Source: CAWKPF01 sp963851415 (GTDB lineage Bacteria > Acidobacteriota > Thermoanaerobaculia > Multivoradales > Multivoraceae). Taken from it: a DNA stretch of 64,000 nt. Position 1 is the first letter of the stretch, and every line of letters begins with the position of its first letter. Below the pieces are notes generated by a model. That model had not been told where the DNA came from. It saw only the letters and a list, made by a program, of their open reading frames with translations, and searched no databases. Positions 1-7,295 of the stretch are shown here, piece by piece. Location of the stretch: NCBI GenBank assembly GCA_963851415.1, contig CAWKPF010000002.1:2356001-2420000 (forward strand), written 5' to 3'. The position numbers were made by a program, and so were the translations under genes.

Positions 1-488
1 GTGCTCGGTGAGATCGACTCGATGAAGAAGTTGGAGGTGCCGGAGATGTTCACACCGGTCGATCCAACGCTCCCCTGCAGTGTGGCTCGGACCGACGCCG
101 TACCGGGCGTTCCTCCGGCGTAGAGCGGCACGTTGACCTGACCATCGAACAACTCGGCGCCACCGTTCTGGACCTGATTGTTCGGGTCGAAGGATCCGAG
201 CGTGGTCGACAAGCCGATGGTCGTGCCGTTGGACGGTTTCGAGTTGTCCGAGGCCCGACGCACGTTGACGGTGACCGTCGCAGGAGCGGTCGCACCCACC
301 TCGAGCGAGCTCGGGTTGGCGGTGACCGTGATGTTCCACGTCGACGAGCTCGGCGGCGGTGGGGTGGTGCCCCCACCCTGGCTGGGCGCGGTGGGCGACT
401 TACTGCAGCCGCTCGCCGCCAGAGCCACGAGAAGGGGAATCAGCAGCAACGCCCCAGGCGTCATCTTTCGATAGCAGTGATTCAACAT
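1..488 (-). CDS. Lipoprotein with Ig-like region, 3' part outside window (partial)
   Basis: An open frame starts at the ATG at 486-488 and runs off the left edge without a stop, giving 162 visible residues. It opens with a lipoprotein signal: a basic start (MLNHCYRKM), a hydrophobic core and the lipobox LAASGC. A Ser/Pro/Gly-rich linker follows, then a beta-rich segment (WNITVTANPSSLEVG, ATVTVNVR) resembling bacterial Ig-like or Big-type folds. The N-terminus, signal and codon use look real. It is the last visible gene of the run pilM-N-O-P-Q-lipoprotein, about 20 bp after the preceding stop, so it is probably cotranscribed with the pilus genes. A role in pilus or outer-membrane biology is inferred from position only. 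Confidence 0.75.
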   Translation of the reverse strand, partial: MLNHCYRKMTPGALLLIPLLVALAASGCSKSPTAPSQGGGTTPPPPSSSTWNITVTANPSSLEVGATAPATVTVNVRRASDNSKPSNGTTIGLSTTLGSFDPNNQVQNGGAELFDGQVNVPLYAGGTPGTASVRATLQGSVGSTGVNISGTSNFFIESISPS

Positions 489-508
489 GTCCTAACCCCT
501 TCCCTCTA

Positions 509-1090
509 TTAAGGCACGAAATCAACAGTGAACTGGGCGGTTTGAGAATCGACTTCCTGACCGCTGACCGTGCGGCCAAAGAATCGCAGCCCCAGGTTGA
601 GCGAGATCATCTCGGCACCGGTCTCGCTGTCGAAGCCACCGTTCTCGAACAGCAGATCCGACAGCGGCGGCTGGTCGAACTGATCGGGGCTCAGCACCGG
701 CAGGTTGTCGTAGATCTGGGTACCTCCCACCGGAGTGACTCCAAAGACCTTGCGCACCAACGGAGGAGGCGCCAGAGAGCCGCCATCCACCCGCCGGTAG
801 GACACCTCGTAGGAGTCCATCTCGACGTTCTGGAGATCGCTCGTATTGCCGGTCTGGTCCTTGACGATGCTCTGGATCGTCACCGAAGAGATGGTGACAA
901 AGCCGTTGGCATCGCCATCGTCGGCGTCCGTCGGGGGCGAAGTGGCATCGTTGACGGAGACCACCACGGGCAGACCGTCGAAGTCAGAGATCGACATCGT
1001 GACGCCGCCGCCGTCGGTCAGGGCCGTACGGCTGTCGCAACCCACGGTGAACAGCATCGCAACGATGATGAGAAAGAGTGTTCTTCGCAT
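509..1090 (-). CDS. Hypothetical lipoprotein downstream of pilQ
   Basis: This encodes 193 residues beginning MRRTLFLIIVAMLFTVGC, a lipoprotein signal with the lipobox FTVGC, so export and lipidation at Cys18 are likely. The start at 1090 is chosen because a GGAGGG ribosome site lies about 10 nt upstream; in-frame starts at 1099 and 1114 would overlap that site. The mature part is acidic, with no cysteines after the lipobox and no domain I recognise. It starts 20 bp after the pilQ stop and is followed 20 bp later by another lipoprotein gene, so it is probably in the pil operon. A pilotin-like or accessory role for the PilQ secretin is possible but unproven. Confidence 0.72.
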   Translation of the reverse strand: MRRTLFLIIVAMLFTVGCDSRTALTDGGGVTMSISDFDGLPVVVSVNDATSPPTDADDGDANGFVTISSVTIQSIVKDQTGNTSDLQNVEMDSYEVSYRRVDGGSLAPPPLVRKVFGVTPVGGTQIYDNLPVLSPDQFDQPPLSDLLFENGGFDSETGAEMISLNLGLRFFGRTVSGQEVDSQTAQFTVDFVP

Positions 1091-1110
1091 GACCGGCATT
1101 CCCTCCCAGC

Positions 1111-3834
1111 TCAAAGCTGGATCACTCGCGGAGTGATGAAAATGAGGAGCTCCTCGTTCTGGTTGCTCCGACTTCGATTCTTGAACAAGTGTCCGATGAT
1201 CGGCACATTGGCGAGCCCCGGTACCTTGTCGGTACCGTCGTTGGTCGACACCTGATAGATGCCACCGATCACCGCCGTGCCCCCGTCTCGAACGAGCACG
1301 CGAGTCCGTGCCTCGCGAGTCGAGATCGGAGCGTTGGTCGCACCGACCACCGCGAAAGCCAACTGCGGCTCCCGCTTCTGGATATTGATGTCCATCAGGA
1401 TGGTCCCTTCGGCCGTCACCTGGGGAGTGACGTCGAGCCGCAGGGTGGCATTGACGAACTGCACGCTGACCGTGTTGTTCGCGACAGTCTGGATCGGGAT
1501 CTGGAGACCCGACTGGATCGACGCCTGGGAGTTGTTCAGGGTCGCAATCTTCGGCGCCGAGATCACGTTGACCAGACCGTCACTCTCGGCAGCCTGGATC
1601 GCGATGTCGAGCTGGAAGGTGTTGAGGATGTTCCCCAGGGCCAGATCGATGAAGCCGTTGGCGCCACCCGTCAGCAGCTGGACGCCGGCGTCGACTTCCC
1701 CGTTGTTGGGGAAGACCAGCCCCGTCGTGTTGCCCAGCTCGGCGCTCGACTCACCCTGGAGGCCCCACTGAATGCCCAGGGTCTGACTGAACTGCCGTGA
1801 GGTCTCGACGATCCGAGCCTCGATCATCACCTGGCGCTCCGGAATGTCGATGTTCTCGATCACCTGGATCACCGTGTCGAGATAATCCGGAAGCTCCTGG
1901 ATGATCAAGGTGTTGGTGCGATCGTCGACGCTGATCGAGCCCCGTGGGCTCAAGATGCCGCCCGGGTTGGACAGGGCATCGATCGCGCTGCCGATACCGG
2001 CACCGCCCACGTTGCGCTGGCCCTGCGTGAGGATCGTCGCGACCTCGCGGGCACGCGAGTAGTTGATCCGACGCATCACTGTGCGCAGCGGCACCGAGAG
2101 CGCCCGGGCGTATTCCAGCTGCTGCTGCTCCTGAGCCTCGCGGCGAAGCTGCTCGATCGGAGCGATGCGCAGGATGTTGCCTTCGAGCTGCATCCCCAGG
2201 TTGTTGATCTTGAGGATCTGCTCGAGGGCCTGGTCCCAGGGCACACGGTCCAGCTCCACGGTCACCGGACCACCGACTCCAGGCTGGATGACGATATTGA
2301 GATTGCTCAGTCGAGCAATCGAGCGCAGCACCTCGGTGACGTCGGCGTCCTTGAGCGACATGCTGATCGGCTCGCCGTAGTACTGCTGCTCCTGACCGAT
2401 CGTTCGCACGCCGAAGGGATCGTCACTGTCGGTGTCGCGAGTCGTCTGTGGGCTGTCGATCTCGACGGACTGCGCCTCGTAGCTGCGCACGTTGTCGATA
2501 TCGTCGATCGGCGTCGGCGCCTCGCTCGGAGGGGCCTGAAGCTCGAGCGGCTCGTCGAGTGGCGAAGCTGCAGCGACCTGGAGCTCGGGAGCATCCGCTT
2601 CCTCGAAAACGGGAAGCGTCACTTCGTCCGAGACCTCGAGCTCGGAGAGCTCAGGCTCGAAGCCCGGGGCCGTGGCCTCGACGGCGAGGGGAGATGTGGG
2701 CTCGTCGGGCTGGAGCTCAGCCGCATCATCGCGAGCCGACCGCGACGTATCCGCGATCGGAGCGCTCTCGACCGGGGTCGAAGCCGCCGCGGAGCGAGCG
2801 TCGGACGAAGAGAGAAACCGAACCGTGAGCCCGTCTCCAGAGCGCTCCACCACGGGCAGCATCGCCGGGTCGTTCATGTCGAAAACCACTCGTGAAACCG
2901 GATCCGGCTGCGGCTCGAACTGAGCCAGTCGCACCTGAGCGACCGATGCGCTCTCCACCTCCACGACCGATTGAAGCGCCGTGTTGACGACCCCGTCGAG
3001 ATCGACCACGAACCGGGGCGGGTTCTGCAGCAGGAAGGTCGAGTAGTCGAACTCGCCGTCACCCAGGACGCGCAAGATCGCCTCTCCACCTACCGTGTCT
3101 TCAACCACCCCTTCGAGTCGACTCGCCACGACTCCCAGCGGTGGCGGAGCCTGGTAGGGCTCGTCGACCGTTCCGAGGGTCGCTGGGGAGACCGCCATCG
3201 GCTCCCGAGCGGCGGGCCTAGCCTGGGCATAGGTCGCTGGCTCCTTCTCCGGAGAGAGATCCTCTGCCGAGATCGGCTCGGGCGCTTCGGCGTCGGCGAA
3301 GGTATCTGGAGCGAGGGGCTCTTCGACGATCTCGGAGCCGCCAACGATCTCCTCGGGCAGCTCGGAGCTCGGAGCCTCGAGCTCCGCAACCGCCGGCTCG
3401 TTCGGCAAAGGCGTGCCCTGCTGAGCCAGCTCGAGGTGAAGCGACCGATCCTCCACGGTGAGAGTGTGCTCGGCCTCACCCCGGGTCTGGATGACCAGAC
3501 GAGTGAGGGGCCGCTGACCGTTCTCCTCGATCTCCACCAGAACGGCTGAAACCAACCCCTCTGCCGGGGTGAGGCTCGCGACGTTCTCCGAGACCCGGGT
3601 ATTGGGCAGCTCCACCACGAGGTTGGAGGACGCATCCCTGTACTGGGTCCAGACGAGAGGCCCGTCTGCGACGAGCTGCAGCGAAGCGCTGCCGTCCTCC
3701 TGCTGGAGCTGCAGATCCGCTATCTCTACGGTCTGCGCAAATAGGCCTCCACCGCACAGGAGCAGCAATCCGACGGCCAGAACCGCCGAGTACCGCGAGC
3801 CTGATCTCGCTGGAGTCTTGATTGGATACCACAT
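1111..3834 (-). CDS. pilQ: Type IV pilus secretin PilQ
   Basis: PilQ forms the outer-membrane channel through which type IV pili pass. The protein has 907 residues. It has an N-terminal hydrophobic signal (LAVGLLLLCGGGLFA), a first AMIN domain near residues 35-120, a long acidic Pro/Glu-rich linker with a second AMIN-like segment (LQNPPRFVVDLDG) near 270-300, an STN domain near 485-550 (SMSLKDADVTEVLRSIARL), a secretin N-domain, and the C-terminal secretin domain ending KNEELLIFITPRVIQL-like (NQNEELLIFITPRVI). The start at 3834 is preceded by GGAGGGAGGCGAG; an upstream in-frame ATG at 3867 lacks this spacing. The gene closes the pilM-N-O-P-Q run. It is longer than most PilQ proteins because of the acidic linker. 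Confidence 0.95.
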   Translation of the reverse strand: MWYPIKTPARSGSRYSAVLAVGLLLLCGGGLFAQTVEIADLQLQQEDGSASLQLVADGPLVWTQYRDASSNLVVELPNTRVSENVASLTPAEGLVSAVLVEIEENGQRPLTRLVIQTRGEAEHTLTVEDRSLHLELAQQGTPLPNEPAVAELEAPSSELPEEIVGGSEIVEEPLAPDTFADAEAPEPISAEDLSPEKEPATYAQARPAAREPMAVSPATLGTVDEPYQAPPPLGVVASRLEGVVEDTVGGEAILRVLGDGEFDYSTFLLQNPPRFVVDLDGVVNTALQSVVEVESASVAQVRLAQFEPQPDPVSRVVFDMNDPAMLPVVERSGDGLTVRFLSSSDARSAAASTPVESAPIADTSRSARDDAAELQPDEPTSPLAVEATAPGFEPELSELEVSDEVTLPVFEEADAPELQVAAASPLDEPLELQAPPSEAPTPIDDIDNVRSYEAQSVEIDSPQTTRDTDSDDPFGVRTIGQEQQYYGEPISMSLKDADVTEVLRSIARLSNLNIVIQPGVGGPVTVELDRVPWDQALEQILKINNLGMQLEGNILRIAPIEQLRREAQEQQQLEYARALSVPLRTVMRRINYSRAREVATILTQGQRNVGGAGIGSAIDALSNPGGILSPRGSISVDDRTNTLIIQELPDYLDTVIQVIENIDIPERQVMIEARIVETSRQFSQTLGIQWGLQGESSAELGNTTGLVFPNNGEVDAGVQLLTGGANGFIDLALGNILNTFQLDIAIQAAESDGLVNVISAPKIATLNNSQASIQSGLQIPIQTVANNTVSVQFVNATLRLDVTPQVTAEGTILMDINIQKREPQLAFAVVGATNAPISTREARTRVLVRDGGTAVIGGIYQVSTNDGTDKVPGLANVPIIGHLFKNRSRSNQNEELLIFITPRVIQL

Positions 3835-3888
3835 TGACACTCGCCTCCCTCCATACCGACAGGGCATGCCGAGAAATACCTGTCCGGG

Positions 3889-4500
3889 CTACTGCTCGAT
3901 CCTGCGAACGACCTCGCGGAATGGCTTGGTCGCAGTCGGGTCGTCCACGATCTGCTTGAAAACGACTTCCGAACCGTCGTAGCGCACATAGTTGATGCGC
4001 AACACGTCACCGTCCCACAGCTGGTCACCGGGTCGGATCAGGAAACTCTTCGCCTTGTTGGCCGCCTGGACCTGTGCGACAGGCCCCTCTGGATAGATCC
4101 AGACTCCCATCACACTGATCTCGTCGATGGACAGTCCGGCGATCCCCGGCGGCCGAGGCTTGTTGATCCGCTGCTCCGGCTCGCGCGCGATGTCGAGCAG
4201 TGAGTGGAACGGATCGCGTCGGCCACCATCGTCGTAGGTGAATCCGGTCTCGAGAACCTCGATCTCGCCCTCCAGCAAGTCGTCGATCGCCTCGAGCTCG
4301 TCCTCGGGCTCCTCCCCGAAAGTCTGGTCCAGCCGATCGAGCCCACCATCGTCGTCGAGCGTGATGGCGTCGGAATCCTGTGCAGGCTCGGGCTCTGGCG
4401 TAGTCGGCTCCTGCTGTCCTTGGACCCACGTCGGCAGGGCGAGGGACAAGAGAAGCAACACGCCCGAAATCGCCAGTGGCCAGCGCTTCAAACCATTCAC
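3889..4500 (-). CDS. pilP: Type IV pilus assembly protein PilP
   Basis: PilP is the periplasmic link between the inner-membrane PilNO complex and the PilQ secretin. This 203-residue protein has a hydrophobic N-terminal export segment (ISGVLLLLSLALPTWVQG), a long acidic linker and a C-terminal PilP beta domain beginning near RRDPFHSLLD, with GVWIYPEGPVAQVQAANK and GDQLWDGDVLRINYVRYDG. No cysteine sits at a lipobox, so it seems not to be a lipoprotein as PilP often is; this would leave it soluble or membrane-anchored by the signal. The gene overlaps pilO by 4 bp (ATGA), which suggests translational coupling. Confidence 0.9.
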   Translation of the reverse strand: MNGLKRWPLAISGVLLLLSLALPTWVQGQQEPTTPEPEPAQDSDAITLDDDGGLDRLDQTFGEEPEDELEAIDDLLEGEIEVLETGFTYDDGGRRDPFHSLLDIAREPEQRINKPRPPGIAGLSIDEISVMGVWIYPEGPVAQVQAANKAKSFLIRPGDQLWDGDVLRINYVRYDGSEVVFKQIVDDPTATKPFREVVRRIEQ

Positions 4501-5129
4501 GGTGCGCCCCCTCCTCCAGCAAGGTCTTCCTCGACCTCCGGCTCCTTGAAGACGAAGGTCTTGGCAGTGAAGCTGGCATCCAGAATCTTCGTTGCATCGC
4601 CCTGGGAGCGGGCCGCCTGGACGCGGAGGTCATCCACGTTGATGATCCGCGAGAAGCGGCTCATGCGATCGAAGAAGCGTGCCAGAGCGTGATAGCTACC
4701 CTGCACGTTGAGCTGAATGGGCCATTCGTTGAGAGTCGTGCTGGCGTTCTCGTTCGAGAACTCCCGTTCGGTCTCGCGACGTGGCGCGAACTTGACCAGA
4801 TCGAAGTCCTCTCGCTCGGCGATCGCGCGAAACTGTCGAATCAGGTCGTGCACGTTGCGCTTGTTCGGCAGAATCCGAAGCAACTTCTCCAGGTCCTGTT
4901 CGAGACGGGCCACTCGCGCCTGGAACTCAGGCAGGCGTTGCGCGGCGGCCTCGCCCTCCTGGATCTTGCGCTGGAGCTCCTCGAGGTGGGCCTCCTGGCC
5001 CGCGATGCGCCGCTTCATCTCCTTGATGTTGGGCATCGCGTTGTAGCCCACCAGGACCAACACGGCCGCGACCGCAACTCCGACCCCAAGGCCGAAATAC
5101 CAGGGCTTTCCCTCTAGACCGGTCTGCAT
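4497..5129 (-). CDS. pilO: Type IV pilus inner-membrane protein PilO
   Basis: PilO pairs with PilN to form the periplasmic alignment platform of the pilus machine. The 210-residue protein has a short cytoplasmic N-terminus, one membrane segment (residues about 10-30, GLGVGVAVAAVLVLVG), a coiled coil (about 35-85, rich in Glu, Gln and Arg) and a ferredoxin-like PilO core with LPNKRNVHDLIRQFR and NVQGSYHALARFFDRM. The C-terminus is glycine-rich. It lies 19 bp after pilN and overlaps pilP by 4 bp, in canonical pilMNOPQ order. Confidence 0.93.
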   Translation of the reverse strand: MQTGLEGKPWYFGLGVGVAVAAVLVLVGYNAMPNIKEMKRRIAGQEAHLEELQRKIQEGEAAAQRLPEFQARVARLEQDLEKLLRILPNKRNVHDLIRQFRAIAEREDFDLVKFAPRRETEREFSNENASTTLNEWPIQLNVQGSYHALARFFDRMSRFSRIINVDDLRVQAARSQGDATKILDASFTAKTFVFKEPEVEEDLAGGGGAP

Positions 5130-5148
5130 GACGACTTCCCTCCGTCCC

Positions 5149-5799
5149 TCAGCTACCGGACTCGAACTGGACTTCTTCGTCCGAATCCGGTTCCGGAATC
5201 ACGGGTTGCTGGTTCGCGTTGCCTGCGGCTGGCCGGAAGTCGAACTCCAGGCTGAAGGTGTAGACCTCACCCTGCTTGGTCGTGTCGAGCAGGGCGGGCT
5301 CGAAGAACTCGGGCACCTTGTCGAGGTTCTCGGTCAGGCTCGCGACTGCGTTCATGCTGAACGCCCGGCCCGCGATCGTGACTCGTGTCCCCTGCATGCT
5401 CAGCCGATCGATCCAGAGGAGCTCGGGCAAGCCCTTGGAGATCTCCTCCATGATCCGGACCGGGCCCTTCTGGTTGTTCTTCAGATCGGTGATGACGGCA
5501 ATCTTGAGCTCCAGCTCGTCGACCTTGCGCTTGAAGTCCTCGACCTGGTCGAGAATCTCCTGAAGCTCGTCGACCCGACGCTGAGCCTCGCCGATGCGCA
5601 CGTCGTTGGTCTTGATGGTCCGGTTCAGAATGAACCACCAGCCACCGACCACCAGCGCGCCGACCAGGGCCACCGTGGTGAGCACGACGAGGGCCGTGTT
5701 CTCTCCCCCGGCAGCACCGATCGAGGGAAGGGAGGGGCCCTTCTTCGGCTTGGCGGCGGTGACCTTCTTGCCTTCACCGACCAGATTGATCTTGATCAT
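5149..5799 (-). CDS. pilN: Type IV pilus inner-membrane protein PilN
   Basis: PilN binds cytoplasmic PilM through its N-terminal MIKINLV-type motif and pairs with PilO in the periplasm. Here the protein has 216 residues and begins MIKINLVGEGKKV, a clear PilM-binding motif. One membrane segment follows (about 35-55, TALVVLTTVALVGALVVGG), then a coiled coil (about 60-100) and a PilN core with ISKGLPELLWIDRLSMQ. The tail is Pro/Asp-rich. The gene starts 4 bp after the pilM stop. Confidence 0.94.
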   Translation of the reverse strand: MIKINLVGEGKKVTAAKPKKGPSLPSIGAAGGENTALVVLTTVALVGALVVGGWWFILNRTIKTNDVRIGEAQRRVDELQEILDQVEDFKRKVDELELKIAVITDLKNNQKGPVRIMEEISKGLPELLWIDRLSMQGTRVTIAGRAFSMNAVASLTENLDKVPEFFEPALLDTTKQGEVYTFSLEFDFRPAAGNANQQPVIPEPDSDEEVQFESGS

Positions 5800-5803
5800 C
5801 GAG

Positions 5804-6862
5804 TCAATCCCCCAACTTGCGACACGCCAGTCCGACCGCGACCGCCATCATCGGGCCAATCGACTGCAGCCAGGTGCTATCGAAGTCGCTTTCCTTGTAG
5901 GTCACCCGGCGGAAGGGATTGATCAGCTCGGTCGGGACACCGAAGCGATCGCGAAGCACGGTGGCGAGATTCGGGGTCAGGGCACAGCCTCCGGCCAGGA
6001 TCAGCTCGTCCACCGAGCCGTCGGTCGAGGTCGCACCGAAGAAATCGAAAGTCTTCTGGATTTCTCCAGCCATCTCTCCGGCCACCGACTCGAGCACTGG
6101 CCCGGCGTCGTTCGGGCTGGGGCCCGAGGTCGCCTGACCCTGTTTGAGCGCCTCGGCCTGCTCGTAGGTCAGACCGAATTCCCGCTGGAGCGCCTCGGTG
6201 AACTGGTTGCCGCCGAAGGAGATGTCACGCCAGAAAACCGTGGTTCCGCGAGCCAGGATGTTGATGTTGGTCACGGAAGCACCCATGTTGACCAGCGCCA
6301 CCACCTTCATCGGGTCGACGTCGTAGTTGACCTCGTAGGCGTTCTGCACTGCGAACGCATCGACATCCACCATCGCGGGTACCCGGCCCGATTGACTGAT
6401 CACCGAGACGTAGTCGTTGACCTTGTCGCGCTTGACCGCCACCAGGAGAACCTCCATCTGGTCGCCGGTCGGGGTCTCGTCCAGCAGCACGTAGTCGAGC
6501 CGTACATCGTTGATATCGAACGGGATGTACTGCTCGGCCTCCCACTGGATCGACTCGGCGAGCTCCTCCTGGGTCATCATCGGCAGATCGATCTTCTTGA
6601 TGATGACGGAGTGGCCGGAGACCGAGGTCGCGAAGTTGTTGTTCTTCACTCCGGTCTCGTCGGCAAGCTTCTGGATCGCGTCGACGACCATGGAGGAGTC
6701 CATGATCGAACCGTCCACGATGGCCTCGGGAGAAAGGTGCTCGAAGCCCAGACGGACCAGCTGATACTCGCCCCCCTTGCGCTCTTTGAGCTCGACGAGC
6801 TTGACTGTGTGCGAGCCGACATCGAGGCCGACCAGCCCTTTGGAACGTGAAAAGAGTGCCAC
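5804..6862 (-). CDS. pilM: Type IV pilus actin-like ATPase PilM
   Basis: PilM is the FtsA/actin-like cytoplasmic component that binds ATP and the PilN tail. The 352-residue protein has the phosphate-1 motif GLVGLDVGSHTVKLVEL near residues 7-23, the central NMGASVTNINIL strand and the adenosine-site region DELILAGGCALTPNLAT. I chose the GTG start at 6862 because GGGGAGGCGGAA precedes it with good spacing and the protein then matches the family length. The in-frame ATG at 6925 would add 21 residues that do not look like PilM. This is the first gene of the pilMNOPQ operon. Confidence 0.93.
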   Translation of the reverse strand: MALFSRSKGLVGLDVGSHTVKLVELKERKGGEYQLVRLGFEHLSPEAIVDGSIMDSSMVVDAIQKLADETGVKNNNFATSVSGHSVIIKKIDLPMMTQEELAESIQWEAEQYIPFDINDVRLDYVLLDETPTGDQMEVLLVAVKRDKVNDYVSVISQSGRVPAMVDVDAFAVQNAYEVNYDVDPMKVVALVNMGASVTNINILARGTTVFWRDISFGGNQFTEALQREFGLTYEQAEALKQGQATSGPSPNDAGPVLESVAGEMAGEIQKTFDFFGATSTDGSVDELILAGGCALTPNLATVLRDRFGVPTELINPFRRVTYKESDFDSTWLQSIGPMMAVAVGLACRKLGD

Positions 6863-7295
6863 CCGTTCCGCCTCCCCTTTAGCGTCCGCGACGCCTGATC
6901 TCGCTTCGAAACACCAATCCGCCACAACGGCGCATCAGAGCGTTTCTCACGTCAGGCGCCGTTCCTCCCAAATCGCAATCATAATTCCATAGTGAATGAT
7001 GATGGGCAGTTAAGTAAAAGAATCTAAAGCAGTTTCTACGGTAGCCATTCGCTCTTGCTTATACCAAGAGGTAAATGGGCTTGTCATGGTAGTGGAGAAA
7101 CACAACTTTTGCAAGCCTAGGAGGTACGAAGATTCGTCAGCCTGCCAACCGTTGCCAGTCGGCGCCAAAAAGAGGTCCCCGGACCATTCCCCAATCTGCC
7201 GGACTCGGAGGAACGCCAAATAACCCCACCCCTCGATCCGCCTCCGGAAGAAGCGCCGGGGGACCGGACGTTTCGGTGGCCGAGAGGGCCGGGAC
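6863..7295. other. 433-bp intergenic region between rel and pilM
   Basis: No gene with a ribosome site and typical codon use is visible here. Part of it (about 6975-7130) is clearly AT-richer than the rest of the window and carries the putative pil promoter. A 69-codon minus-strand frame (7010-7219) opens with TTG and has no family resemblance, so I do not call it. Both flanking genes are on the minus strand, so the region must hold the end of the rel transcript and the start of the pil transcript. I see no convincing hairpin terminator. Confidence 0.6.
7058..7087 (-). promoter_or_regulatory. Putative sigma70 promoter of the pilMNOPQ operon
   Basis: Read on the minus strand, ATGACA (7082-7087) and TATAAG (7058-7063) are separated by 18 bp, each matching its consensus box at 5 of 6 bases. 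They lie in an unusually AT-rich patch about 195 bp upstream of the pilM start. This would give a leader of roughly 190 nt. The match is visual only. Confidence 0.45.

Noticed and set aside
178..474. Plus-strand frame of 98 codons at the left edge
   Set aside because: The opposite strand carries a lipoprotein with signal and lipobox that continues out of the window; the plus frame is its shadow.
7010..7219. 69-codon minus-strand frame in the pil leader
   Set aside because: It starts with TTG, has no proper ribosome site and no recognisable sequence; it overlaps the likely promoter.
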